From NCBI RefSeq assembly GCF_004349085.1, contig NZ_SMFM01000002.1, positions 186,001 through 250,000 of the forward strand: DNA of 64,000 nt, written 5' to 3'. This stretch comes from Flavobacterium caseinilyticum (GTDB taxonomy: Bacteria; Bacteroidota; Bacteroidia; Flavobacteriales; Flavobacteriaceae). Both the position numbers and the translations under genes were made by a program. The notes beneath the pieces are model-generated. The model did not search any database. It was given only the letters and a program-made list of their open reading frames with translations, and was not told where the DNA came from. How positions within the stretch are numbered: the stretch's first letter is position 1; every line of letters starts with the position of its first letter. Below, piece by piece: positions 1 to 9,013 of this stretch.

Positions 1-937
1 GTCTGAGTTGAATTAATGCTTTTCCTTTGATTACTGCAAAACGCTCTATTTTTCGGGTGTGATAATGGTTTCCCCTTGTGATTCCTGGTACAGTTGTGGA
101 AAATGACACTTGACCGCCAACCCCTAATCGGATAATTTCCACAAAAGAACCTCTTGGGTCGGTATGTTGAACATATTTTACCGGATAATGAGTTGCGATA
201 TCCATGTAGCAACGAAACGTATTAAATAAATTCAGTTCGAACGTGGTATTGATTGCTGGAATTTCTCCATTATCCTGATACCCTGTTTTATAGTTTTGTA
301 AAAGGTTTAATAGTTCTGAAACTTTAGCTTCAGCAGTGTAGGGAACACTAAGCTCCTCGTCACTTTCTCCGCTTCTGATTTCTTTTAAGATTGCAGTAAC
401 CAATTCACCTACGTAGATCAACCTCACAACACCATCCACATCAATTGTCGGAGTTTCCCCATGCGCCAATTTATGGCAAAACGTGGCTACTACCGAATTG
501 TAATTGGGATGACCGAAAGGTCCAAAAACATTCGGAATAATCATTCCTGTAAATTTTCCTCCTGCATTTTTTGCCCAACTGATCATCATTTCACGTCCTT
601 CTTTCTTGGACTTCCCATACAGATTGTCTCTTTCTTCCTGCGTAGAAGAAGAAAATAAAACGTGGGCTTTGCTCTTTGTTTTAATTAAGGATTGCGTCAG
701 TTTTTGAACCAACCCAACATTCGTATCATAAATCACCTGAGGCTCATTATGGCGATTCATCGCTGCCAGATGCACAATTACATCGCATTGTGATACGAAA
801 ATATCCAAACTTTTTTCATTATCAAAAAAACTTTTTTGAAAATCAATACGCTCAAATTCGTCAGGATGCAATCCCAAGGTATTGTACAAATGGGTCCCGA
901 CAAAGCCGGCCTGACCTGTTATTCCTATTTTTATCAT
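1..937 (-). CDS. capF: CapF/WbjC-type UDP-sugar reductase (3' end cut by window)
   Basis: Predicted bifunctional SDR-plus-cupin enzyme of UDP-N-acetyl-L-fucosamine synthesis, acting after CapE. The start ATG is at 937-935 and the frame is open to base 1, so the C-terminus lies outside the window. Visible: an N-terminal Rossmann motif (GITGQAGFVG), a YxxxK active site (YGKSK), and a C-terminal cupin segment with PGITRGNHYH, the two-domain layout known for CapF/WbjC. It is the most distal gene of the minus-strand polysaccharide cluster seen here, 72 nt after the small cupin gene. The CapG/WbjD epimerase expected next would lie off the left edge. The family call is firm; the exact sugar is inferred. 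Confidence 0.85.
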   Translation of the reverse strand, partial: MIKIGITGQAGFVGTHLYNTLGLHPDEFERIDFQKSFFDNEKSLDIFVSQCDVIVHLAAMNRHNEPQVIYDTNVGLVQKLTQSLIKTKSKAHVLFSSSTQEERDNLYGKSKKEGREMMISWAKNAGGKFTGMIIPNVFGPFGHPNYNSVVATFCHKLAHGETPTIDVDGVVRLIYVGELVTAILKEIRSGESDEELSVPYTAEAKVSELLNLLQNYKTGYQDNGEIPAINTTFELNLFNTFRCYMDIATHYPVKYVQHTDPRGSFVEIIRLGVGGQVSFSTTVPGITRGNHYHTRKIERFAVIKGKALIQLR

Positions 938-1009
938 TTTTTTATTGAATGGTGATTGGTAAATGTTGATTAGTGATTGTCACTACACTTTTAGTTTTTT
1001 TTCTACTAA

Positions 1010-1423
1010 TTATTTAAAATAATCAAATTCATAACGGTATTCATCTTGGAGTTCTCCTGACAAATAATCTGACATTGAAAGTAATTTAGATCCTTCCTCC
1101 AGCGATTGAATGCTGCTGATGTATCCTGAAGGGACATGGAGCACATCTAATTTTTCTGCATTAATTGTAAAACTAAATTGTTCCAATTTTTTGGTTGGAC
1201 TTTCCCAGTTGTCAACTGCAATCAACCGGATTGTAAAAGAACCCTTCAAAGCAGAAAACCATCGTTGTTCTATTTTATGTCCCTGCCAAGCCCTTACAAA
1301 ATCAGTACTATTATTTTCTATAATGTACATTCTCTTGATAGCCGATGCAACAAAATTATTGTTGTAAAACAAAGTTCCTCTTGAATCGGCATGCCTGCCT
1401 CCTTTTATTATATTTGGAATCAT
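1010..1423 (-). CDS. small WxcM/FdtA-like cupin, putative nucleotide-sugar isomerase or epimerase
   Basis: 137-residue single-domain cupin-like protein. It resembles the FdtA/WxcM family, whose characterised members isomerise dTDP-4-keto-6-deoxyhexoses, with features such as HADSRGTLFYNN near the N-terminus and AWQGHKIEQRWFSALKGSF in the barrel. It sits between capE (34 nt upstream) and capF, so it probably acts on the same UDP-sugar pathway. The standard CapE-CapF-CapG route needs no such enzyme, so its substrate is unknown. Start chosen at the only sensible ATG; the length is normal for the family. Confidence 0.7.
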   Translation of the reverse strand: MIPNIIKGGRHADSRGTLFYNNNFVASAIKRMYIIENNSTDFVRAWQGHKIEQRWFSALKGSFTIRLIAVDNWESPTKKLEQFSFTINAEKLDVLHVPSGYISSIQSLEEGSKLLSMSDYLSGELQDEYRYEFDYFK

Positions 1424-1457
1424 TTTTTAACCTCTAATTACAGCAAATTGAATGCTA

Positions 1458-2549
1458 TTATGGTAATAGTGTCACTTCTTTATCGAACACTTTTATTCCT
1501 GCCACTTTGTTGCGAAGCACTTTTGTTACATGAATTTCCTCTCCAAATACTTCTTTTCGAATCAATGGTAATGTAGCTAATAATTTTTTCATTCCTGACA
1601 CATCCTGTTGTTCTGTATTATGGGAATGATAATCTTCAATTATGGAAACATCCTTTTCTCCTTCCGAAAAATACTGTGCATAATTCAAATCACGGTTATC
1701 TGCCGGAATTCTATAGAAATCGCCCATATCTTCTGCTTTTACCATTTCTTCACGGGTACACAATGTTTCATATAATTTCTCCCCATGACGCGTTCCGATT
1801 ATTTTTATTTCAGTATCGGCATTACAGAGTTCTTTTAAGGCTTGTGCCAAATCGCCAATGGTTCCTGCCGGTGCTTTATTGACAAACAAATCACCCGGAT
1901 TCCCATGCTCAAAAGCAAATAAAACCAACTCCACCGCTTCTTCTAATGACATTAAGAAACGTGTCATTTTAGGGTCGGTTATCGTAATGGTTTTACCTTC
2001 CTGAATTTGTTTTAAAAACAACGGAATCACTGAACCTCGTGAGGCCATTACATTTCCATAACGGGTCAAGCAAACAGTGGTATCTTTAGTATTTCTGGAA
2101 GCGGCAATCGCTACTTTTTCCATTAATGCTTTAGAAATCCCCATCGCATTGATAGGATAAGCAGCTTTATCGGTACTCAGGCAGATCACTTTTTGTACTT
2201 TATTGGCTGTTGCTGCATCAATAACGTTTTGGGTACCAAACACATTGGTTTTGGTGGCTTCTATTGGAAAAAACTCGCAGGAAGGCACTTGCTTTAAGGC
2301 TGCCGCATGGAACACGTAATCTACACCGCGCATCGCACGCTCTATACCGCAGTAATCACGTACATCACCGATATAAAATTTAAGCTTGTCGTTTTTTAAT
2401 TGGTTGCGCATGTCATCCTGCTTTTTTTCATCACGCGAAAAAATACGGATTTCTTTGAAATGGTCGGTGTACAAAAAGCGGTTTAGCACAGCGTTTCCGA
2501 AAGAACCGGTACCACCAGTGATTAATAGAATTTTATTTTGTATTTTCAT
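1458..2549 (-). CDS. capE: CapE/WbjB-type UDP-GlcNAc 4,6-dehydratase/5-epimerase
   Basis: 363-residue short-chain dehydrogenase of the FlaA1/CapE type, cytosolic, which opens UDP-FucNAc synthesis by converting UDP-GlcNAc to a 4-keto-6-deoxy sugar. The NAD-binding loop is GGTGSFGNAVL near residue 12. STDKA is followed by MGISKALMEK, the Met-x3-Lys signature that replaces YxxxK in this subfamily. A typical RYGNVMASRGSVIPLF segment follows. Its start overlaps the end of the upstream glycosyltransferase by 17 nt, indicating translational coupling. The family is certain; CapE rather than a FlaA1-like retaining relative is inferred from the neighbouring capF. Confidence 0.82.
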   Translation of the reverse strand: MKIQNKILLITGGTGSFGNAVLNRFLYTDHFKEIRIFSRDEKKQDDMRNQLKNDKLKFYIGDVRDYCGIERAMRGVDYVFHAAALKQVPSCEFFPIEATKTNVFGTQNVIDAATANKVQKVICLSTDKAAYPINAMGISKALMEKVAIAASRNTKDTTVCLTRYGNVMASRGSVIPLFLKQIQEGKTITITDPKMTRFLMSLEEAVELVLFAFEHGNPGDLFVNKAPAGTIGDLAQALKELCNADTEIKIIGTRHGEKLYETLCTREEMVKAEDMGDFYRIPADNRDLNYAQYFSEGEKDVSIIEDYHSHNTEQQDVSGMKKLLATLPLIRKEVFGEEIHVTKVLRNKVAGIKVFDKEVTLLP

Positions 2550-3663
2550 TTTTAGTAATTATATTTTTTATAATACTTATATAGGCGTTGGTTCGATCCA
2601 TACTGGTTCCAAAGCGTTTCAAATTTTCTGTTCCTTTGCCTATCAATTCCTTTCTAAGTTTCTCATTATGAAATATTTCAAAAATTGCGTTAGCATAGGC
2701 TTCTGCATTGGTTGGGTTACAAAACAAAGCTGCATCGCCACAAATTTCGCGAGAAAAACCCAAATCAGAAGCAACAATTGGTTTTTTCATGAACATGGCC
2801 TCTAAATACGTTGCCGAAAAAACTTCTAATAATGTTGGAATAAAAACCATATCAGAATTGGAATAAAGAGCAGGAATTTTTTCTAACCCTACTTTGCCTA
2901 AATATATAATATTTTCATCACAACTTATGGGGAAATTCAATTCAGCCTTATCCAAAGTAATTAAAAACTTGAAATCTTTAAGGTGCTTTTTGTTTCTAAG
3001 AACTTTAATGACTGCCGGAAGTATTTGCATATTTTTATGGGCATAATTGGCAGTTAAAAATAAAATGTTTAAAGAAGTAGAATCAGTAATTTTTAATTCT
3101 ATAAATTTTTCTTTCGCGAAAAAAATTTCGTTCAGCGTGTTGCCTACAACAAAACTATCTTTAGTGTAATTTGCCTTGTTAGTAAAAATAGTTTTTGCAT
3201 CTTCAGTTTCAAAAATTAATGTATCTGAATATTTTTTAAATGAATAGGTTTTTAAAATAGAGAGTAACTTGTAATAAATTTTTTCTTTAAAACCAATTTG
3301 CTTAAAAAACGGAGAATCGGGATACAGAATATACGGTAAAGCGAAGCCTACTATCTTCGGAAATTTACTTTTGTGATACGATGGTCCAAAAAGAGTAAAA
3401 ATACAATCTGGTTGAATGTTGTTTTCCAAATATTTAACACTGCTAATTCGTTTTCTTTTTGAAATTTCTTCGGCTTTTCGGAGATTGTAAAAGGTAAAAT
3501 TACTTGGAAAAGTGGATTCATCAAAATTTTCCGCACATTTTACAGATTGCACTATATGCCATTCCCACGCAAGTTGCAAACGTCTTAAATCGCGCAAAAA
3601 TGAAAATGACACTTGCAGGCCGCCACCGGCAAAAAGATTGGAATTATCAATGAGTACTTTCAT
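2533..3663 (-). CDS. glycosyltransferase family 4 (group 1)
   Basis: 376-residue GT-B glycosyltransferase, likely adding one sugar to the lipid-linked repeat unit on the inner face of the membrane. The N-terminus MKVLIDNSNLFAGGG is a typical GT4 start. The C-terminal donor-binding region holds the E-x7-E type segment (LLEVFSATYLEAMFMKKPIV) followed by SDLGFSREICGDAALF. It lies 1 nt from the next upstream GT and overlaps capE by 17 nt, so it is part of one transcript. Donor and acceptor sugars cannot be read from sequence. Confidence 0.85.
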   Translation of the reverse strand: MKVLIDNSNLFAGGGLQVSFSFLRDLRRLQLAWEWHIVQSVKCAENFDESTFPSNFTFYNLRKAEEISKRKRISSVKYLENNIQPDCIFTLFGPSYHKSKFPKIVGFALPYILYPDSPFFKQIGFKEKIYYKLLSILKTYSFKKYSDTLIFETEDAKTIFTNKANYTKDSFVVGNTLNEIFFAKEKFIELKITDSTSLNILFLTANYAHKNMQILPAVIKVLRNKKHLKDFKFLITLDKAELNFPISCDENIIYLGKVGLEKIPALYSNSDMVFIPTLLEVFSATYLEAMFMKKPIVASDLGFSREICGDAALFCNPTNAEAYANAIFEIFHNEKLRKELIGKGTENLKRFGTSMDRTNAYISIIKNIITKNENTK

Positions 3664-3664
3664 T

Positions 3665-4801
3665 TCATTTTTTTATTTTATTTAAAAAAACGATAAGATA
3701 CTCTGATGCCTTTTTTCTAGTAAAAGAATCGGAAACTATTTGAAAGGATTTTTCACCCATTTCTTCTAATCGTTGTTTATCGGTTTCTGCAATTTTATTT
3801 ATACTTTCAATTATATCTGCACTAGTAATTTGGTTCAGTATCCATCCATTTTCTTTATTTGGAATAAGATCTTGGGCGTTGCCGGCTTTTGCAGAAAGCA
3901 ATAAAGCTTTTTTGAGAAAAGCGGCTTCAATTGGGCTTAACGGATTGGGGTCGGATTTTGTTGGCAAAACAAAAACATCTGCAGCAATTAAATACGCTCT
4001 AACGTCATTTGCTTTTAATTGTCCAGTGAGGCGGTACTGTTCTGAAAGATTATCTGCAATCAGCCGCTCTTTTAAAGTATCGTAAAATTCCCCTGTTCCG
4101 ATTTGTACTACATAAAGTGTATCTTTTTTAGATTTTTTAAACGCTTCATAAAAATCTAAAACGCCCTTCCGCTTATCCAAAGACGACACTAATATCAAAA
4201 TAGTTTTATCAATAGGTAACTTTTTTAATTTTCTGTTTTGCTCTTTCGAATCGTTTTTGGATAAGGAAAAAAAGCTTTCATCAATGGTATTTGGCAAAAA
4301 GTCGATTATGGCACTTTTATTATAATGCAAGATGTACTCTTTTGATTTTACATTAGGCACAACAAAATAATCTAATTTATTTAAAACAGTTTTTCGAAGA
4401 AAATCGATGTATTTATTGGCTCGCATTTGGGCATCAAAATGTCCTTCGCTCCAAAAAATAACTGGGCAATTCAACTTCCTTTTATTTAGGATTACCGTAA
4501 TTGTAGCCGGCGCATTCCAACTTCCGGCTAACATAATCCAATCTGGTTTTAATTTTGTTAAATGGGATAGTAAACCAATATTAACATGCGGATAAAAACC
4601 TTTAAACTCAGGATGCCAGCCTTTTAAAAAGGTAAAGACATAGTTGTTTTCTTCTGGATTAAATTGCCAATGTCTGCCAGTTTCGGTTTTTGAACAATAT
4701 ACCACATGCAAACTTTGTCCTACTTTTAAAAGCTCTTGTTGTAAAGTATTAAAAAAAGCCGTTCTATAAGGTGTAGGTATATTGGTTACTAGTGCTAACA
4801 T
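3665..4801 (-). CDS. glycosyltransferase family 4 (group 1)
   Basis: 378-residue GT-B enzyme. The N-terminal ALVTNIPTPYRTAFFN is the acceptor-side strand and loop common in GT4 enzymes of O-antigen clusters. The C-terminal part shows ILVSSLDKRKGVLDFYEAF and PLSPIEAAFLKKALLLSAKAG, the donor-binding Glu region. The 5' end overlaps the polymerase gene upstream by 38 nt and the 3' end is 1 nt from the next GT, so it is tightly coupled. Substrates unknown. Confidence 0.85.
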   Translation of the reverse strand: MLALVTNIPTPYRTAFFNTLQQELLKVGQSLHVVYCSKTETGRHWQFNPEENNYVFTFLKGWHPEFKGFYPHVNIGLLSHLTKLKPDWIMLAGSWNAPATITVILNKRKLNCPVIFWSEGHFDAQMRANKYIDFLRKTVLNKLDYFVVPNVKSKEYILHYNKSAIIDFLPNTIDESFFSLSKNDSKEQNRKLKKLPIDKTILILVSSLDKRKGVLDFYEAFKKSKKDTLYVVQIGTGEFYDTLKERLIADNLSEQYRLTGQLKANDVRAYLIAADVFVLPTKSDPNPLSPIEAAFLKKALLLSAKAGNAQDLIPNKENGWILNQITSADIIESINKIAETDKQRLEEMGEKSFQIVSDSFTRKKASEYLIVFLNKIKK

Positions 4802-6020
4802 ATTGTTTTTTATAAAATAGTTTTAACGTTATTAAAAGAAATGCGAGTAGGGTCACATTTTGAGGCAAATATCCGCGCGTAATTTCTTGAAACAAAACCA
4901 TGAGTATCATCACAACCACTACCCGATCTCGTGGTTCATAAAGGTTAGTACGTTTTGCAACACTCCCCAGAAAAACACCTAAAAGCGACATGAAAAACAC
5001 CACTCCAAAATAACCAAAAGCGATGTAGAATTGAGTAACATTTGACACAGCAGCGCCAGCATACATACCTTCAACAGAGTGAAAGGAATTTTTTATTACC
5101 GCAATTTGTGGTATTTCTGGTTTTTTATTGCCCTCAAAAAAACTAGCCGGAACGATCCGAATGAGAATATGAGCAAACATCGATTCCCCATAATCTTGCT
5201 CAATATCATTAGCTTTGATGTACTTTACTACCATCATTTCGGTCTTGTAATTATCGGTTTGGTGCATAACCAATTGGTAGGGTGACAAACCATATTGTAC
5301 TTTTGATTCAAAACTTACTTCATTAAAGTTTAAAGTACTTAGTGCAGTGCGGTTGAGGGTAATAAAATTTATACTGTATGCCACCAGCCATGTTAAAAAA
5401 ATCCATTTAAAAACTACTTTGAATGAAAATTTGGAAGTTATTGCAAAGTGGTAAATGACCCCAATAATCAGTAAAAGAATGCGGTAACGAAACCCAAGGA
5501 TCATATAACACAAAAGCGTAGCTGCCAACAAAATCCAATGCCATTTTTTGTTGAATTGTTTGTGATATATTAGTGTGATAAAAGCTAAAATGAGAGAATC
5601 TCCTAAAAAACTTAAATAATTATAAAAACCGCCACCATATACTTCGTCAACAATATTTCTTCGAATCATAGAGACTAAAGAGATGAAAAACAACCACATA
5701 TAGTATTTGTTTTTTGGATTAAGTAAGTAAATTACTTTATTAGGTTCTTTATTTTTAGTTACATTATAAGAAATAGCATAGCCTAGCAACAAGCATAAAA
5801 TGGCCAGAATATACAATTCCATAGTGTCATCAAATCCAGCGCGAAAATAACCACCCAAATGCGTATACAAGTCGTAGTTTACTGAATTCAAAGGCCCTAA
5901 AAAGAAACATATAAAATATACAATCAAGGCGAATAGCAACAAAAAATGTGTTCGAAAATCAGTCAATCCAAAGCCAATCCCTATTATAAATAAAAGTGAT
6001 AAAAGGATAAAGTAAATCAT
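4764..6020 (-). CDS. Wzy-type O-antigen/oligosaccharide repeat-unit polymerase
   Basis: 418-residue polytopic membrane protein with roughly ten or more hydrophobic segments along its length and a long hydrophilic loop around residues 210-310 (Asn/Tyr/Lys rich), the layout of Wzy-like polymerases. These join flipped repeat units in the periplasm. Such proteins share almost no sequence motifs, so the call rests on topology and on being the only such protein in a cluster that also has a Wzx flippase. It overlaps the GT upstream by 4 nt (ATGA) and the GT downstream by 38 nt. Confidence 0.72.
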   Translation of the reverse strand: MIYFILLSLLFIIGIGFGLTDFRTHFLLLFALIVYFICFFLGPLNSVNYDLYTHLGGYFRAGFDDTMELYILAILCLLLGYAISYNVTKNKEPNKVIYLLNPKNKYYMWLFFISLVSMIRRNIVDEVYGGGFYNYLSFLGDSLILAFITLIYHKQFNKKWHWILLAATLLCYMILGFRYRILLLIIGVIYHFAITSKFSFKVVFKWIFLTWLVAYSINFITLNRTALSTLNFNEVSFESKVQYGLSPYQLVMHQTDNYKTEMMVVKYIKANDIEQDYGESMFAHILIRIVPASFFEGNKKPEIPQIAVIKNSFHSVEGMYAGAAVSNVTQFYIAFGYFGVVFFMSLLGVFLGSVAKRTNLYEPRDRVVVVMILMVLFQEITRGYLPQNVTLLAFLLITLKLFYKKQYVSTSNQYTYTL

Positions 6021-7207
6021 GACAAATATTTTTCAAGAATCAGATTAAACCTCAACTCAAACTTTTCCTGTGAAAAATTATTTATTGTTTCGAAAGCATT
6101 TTCAGAGTATTTTTGTAATAAATATCTATCATTGTTCAAAACTGAAAGAACATTTATAATGTCATCAGCAGTTTCAATTATGTTACCATTATAATTGTCA
6201 ATTACAACCTCACCACAATATCTTGATGCTAAAACAGGAATACCATTATCCATCGCCTCTAATTGTACCATTCCGAAACCGTCACAATAGGTTGGAAAGA
6301 CCAGTACATCAATTGTTTTGTATATATCTTGCATACCTTGTATAGTAAGATGACCAGTATAAGTAATGTAAGACTTTGTCTCTTCCATAATAGTATCATT
6401 CAATAAAAAAGTGCCAACTGCAATAAAATTCATTTCTGAATTTAGATTTTTAGCTACATCTATAAACTTATTAAATCCTTTAATTACAGAAATATTTCCT
6501 ACGAATCCGACATTAAGTCTATCGGAATATTCTCGTTTGAATGTTTTAAACTTTTTCTTTCTGTCGTAGATTAGTGGTAAAATCTCAATTACCTTATCTT
6601 GTGATACGTATTTTGAAAGTGATTTTTTAGAATATTCAGAATTTACAATAATACAGTCCGCGAGTTCCCATTCTTTTTTAATTCTTTCAATAAATTCAAG
6701 TGAAATAGTTTCTGCTGTTTTTTCTAATTCAGGAAAAAGTAAATTTAATTCTCTTTTAATTTCGTAATAAATTAAACCAGGATCAATTTGATTATGAATT
6801 TTTAAGACATTCTTGTGGTTTTTATAATATTCTAAAACTTCTAGACTCGCATTCGTGTACCCATAGAGAACATCAGGTTTTAATTTTTTCATTTTTTGTA
6901 AAGCAAAAGATGTAAAAGCTTTATCGTGCAGTATCCAAATCTGATCTGCTGATAAATTTTGCGATCTATTCCATAAATTTTTTATGATTTTTACAAATGG
7001 GTATGAATACACTCTATCATCTTGCAAAGATTCTGAAAATCTTCTATTTGCTTTTTCTCTAATTCTTCCAAACAACATAAATCTTGATAGTTTAAACCAA
7101 TAATCGGTAATAAGAGCATGCAACATTTGTTTATCTGCAAAATAATTAGCAATTGAGTATTTATCTCTTGCTCCTACGTGGTAAACAACTACTTTTAGTT
7201 TTTTCAT
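6017..7207 (-). CDS. glycosyltransferase family 4
   Basis: 396-residue GT4 enzyme. LNVGFVGNISVIKGFNKFIDVAKN is the hinge to the second Rossmann domain, and TYCDGFGMVQLEAMDNGIPVLAS is the donor-binding E-x7-E region. Probable role: sugar transfer onto the undecaprenyl-linked repeat unit. The stop overlaps the polymerase start by 4 nt. Upstream lies an AT-rich gap of 186 nt in which nothing is recognisable, the largest gap inside this part of the cluster. Confidence 0.84.
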   Translation of the reverse strand: MKKLKVVVYHVGARDKYSIANYFADKQMLHALITDYWFKLSRFMLFGRIREKANRRFSESLQDDRVYSYPFVKIIKNLWNRSQNLSADQIWILHDKAFTSFALQKMKKLKPDVLYGYTNASLEVLEYYKNHKNVLKIHNQIDPGLIYYEIKRELNLLFPELEKTAETISLEFIERIKKEWELADCIIVNSEYSKKSLSKYVSQDKVIEILPLIYDRKKKFKTFKREYSDRLNVGFVGNISVIKGFNKFIDVAKNLNSEMNFIAVGTFLLNDTIMEETKSYITYTGHLTIQGMQDIYKTIDVLVFPTYCDGFGMVQLEAMDNGIPVLASRYCGEVVIDNYNGNIIETADDIINVLSVLNNDRYLLQKYSENAFETINNFSQEKFELRFNLILEKYLS

Positions 7208-7393
7208 TTTTATTGATACATGTTTTATATTTTTTTAAAACACACCTTATTACTTTACATCAAGAAAGCTTAATCTTTAAAAAATTAAATTTTAATTTTC
7301 CTGATAACTATCTTTTCAGAAAATTGTAATGGCTTATCCATATTTGACTTAATTAAGATTTTTTCAGTACTACAAAAAATAGAATTGTTCAAT

Positions 7394-7900
7394 TTAAATT
7401 CTTTTGAGGAATTGTGCAGGCACTCCTCCTACAATAGTTCTCGTCTCTACATCATGTTTTACAACTGCGCCGGCTGCAATTACCGAATGTTCAAAAATTT
7501 TTACTCCACATAAAATAACTGAATTCGTTCCAATCCAAACATGATCTTGAATTATGCTTCTATTTTGAGTTATTTTTTGATAAAAATGTGGGTGTGTAGA
7601 CTCTTTATCTAATGGATGCTCATCCAAACCTATTTTAACATCAGGCCCGAGCGAACAATAGCTTCCTAAAGTCGCATTATTGATGTTTACATTGTGCCCA
7701 TAGGTATACGCTCCTATTTCTGCATATTCCGTAATAATACTATTTCCTGTAAAAACACAACCTTTGGCAATTTTTGCTTTCATTGCTACCTGGCAGCTAA
7801 AAGTAATTCGAACACCTTTATAATTCCAATACAAGTATCCTACCAACTTGGTTAAAAAATAAAGTAAATCCCCCAAAAGCGCTTTCAAAACTGTTTTCAT
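7394..7900 (-). CDS. left-handed beta-helix (hexapeptide) O-acetyltransferase
   Basis: 168-residue trimeric LbH acyltransferase of the CatB/xenobiotic-acetyltransferase type, expected to O- or N-acetylate a sugar of the repeat unit. Hexapeptide turns run from about residue 45 (AKIAKGCVFTG) to the end (VWIGTNSVILCGVKI, SVIAAGAVV). The protruding loop LDEHPLDKESTHPHFY carries the presumed catalytic His. The last residues VGGVPAQFLKRI are the usual family ending, so the protein is complete. It sits 11 nt after the upstream GT4 gene. Confidence 0.85.
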   Translation of the reverse strand: MKTVLKALLGDLLYFLTKLVGYLYWNYKGVRITFSCQVAMKAKIAKGCVFTGNSIITEYAEIGAYTYGHNVNINNATLGSYCSLGPDVKIGLDEHPLDKESTHPHFYQKITQNRSIIQDHVWIGTNSVILCGVKIFEHSVIAAGAVVKHDVETRTIVGGVPAQFLKRI

Positions 7901-7911
7901 TTCAAGTTAAT

Positions 7912-8979
7912 TTATAAGTTAAAATAAAAATGCTCTGTTTCTTGCACCATTTTTTCAACAGAAAAAGACTTTGATCTTTGAAAGGCTTGATCACTAAATT
8001 TTTTCCAAACAGTAGGATCTTTAAAAACATTGTCAATTTTTAAAGCTAAACTAACTGGATCATTCTTGTCACTAACAATTCCAGTTTCATGGTTTATGTG
8101 TAAATCATGTAAACCTCCTTCTATTTTATAACTAAATACCGGAACTCCATGTGCTATTGCTTCAATTACACTATATGGAAAACATTCTAATCTTGACAGC
8201 ATTAAAAATCCTTGGCTTTTCAGCAAGTATTCACTGACATCTTCATGCCAACCTACAAAGTGAACTTTGTTTTCTAGTCCAAAATTTTTAACTTTTTCTT
8301 TTAACATTTTCGTAAAGCTATCATCATCAATATCTCCATTACCTACTAGTGTTAGTTCGTAATCCAGATTAGAATTAGTATGTAAATAATTTAATATCTC
8401 GATAGCATGATCGGGTTGCTTGTCCTGCGCTAATCTTGAGACCATTACCAAATTTATAATGCCGCTAGCATAGTCAGGTATTTTTACATCGTTCAACACA
8501 ATACCATTATTTATAACAGTCCAATAATTTCTTTGAAAAAAACCATTTTGGTTTTTCAGTACTTCTTTTACATTTTTCGAAATCCCGATAATACCTTTAA
8601 TAACAAAACTGTAAATTTTAGCGACAAACTTGTTATTAGCAATCTGGTGAATGGTATAAACTGTTTTGTTTCTATAAAAAATTAATGGAATTACTGCCAA
8701 GAAAGGCAGTATATTTAAATGAATTATATCCGGTTTTATTAGCCTTAATAGTCTTCCAAATCGAATAGGTAATCTTAAATCCTTTCCAGATTTTAAAAGT
8801 AACTCGTGTACAGTAATTCCCTCATTTAGTAGTAATTGCTTTTTTTCACTATTTAAAATTTGAAAAAAAACCAAGAGATGTACATTATGATCTCTATTCT
8901 TTAAACCTAATGCTAAATCCATTGCGTACTTTTCAATTCCGCCCATATAAAGCCGACCTATGCATATCAGTATATTCAT
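7912..8979 (-). CDS. glycosyltransferase family 4
   Basis: 355-residue GT4 enzyme. The start MNILICIGRLYMGGIEKYAMDLA contains the Gly-Gly-x-E loop typical of WabH/WcaL-like transferases. The C-terminal half has VSRLAQDKQPDHAIEIL and MLSRLECFPYSVIEAIAHGVPVF, with the nucleotide-sugar-binding Glu residues. It lies 34 nt downstream of the GT2 gene on the same strand. Linkage and sugar cannot be assigned. Confidence 0.85.
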   Translation of the reverse strand: MNILICIGRLYMGGIEKYAMDLALGLKNRDHNVHLLVFFQILNSEKKQLLLNEGITVHELLLKSGKDLRLPIRFGRLLRLIKPDIIHLNILPFLAVIPLIFYRNKTVYTIHQIANNKFVAKIYSFVIKGIIGISKNVKEVLKNQNGFFQRNYWTVINNGIVLNDVKIPDYASGIINLVMVSRLAQDKQPDHAIEILNYLHTNSNLDYELTLVGNGDIDDDSFTKMLKEKVKNFGLENKVHFVGWHEDVSEYLLKSQGFLMLSRLECFPYSVIEAIAHGVPVFSYKIEGGLHDLHINHETGIVSDKNDPVSLALKIDNVFKDPTVWKKFSDQAFQRSKSFSVEKMVQETEHFYFNL

Positions 8980-9013
8980 TTATTGTTTATTATTTTCTTG
9001 CTAAATAAAAGGA

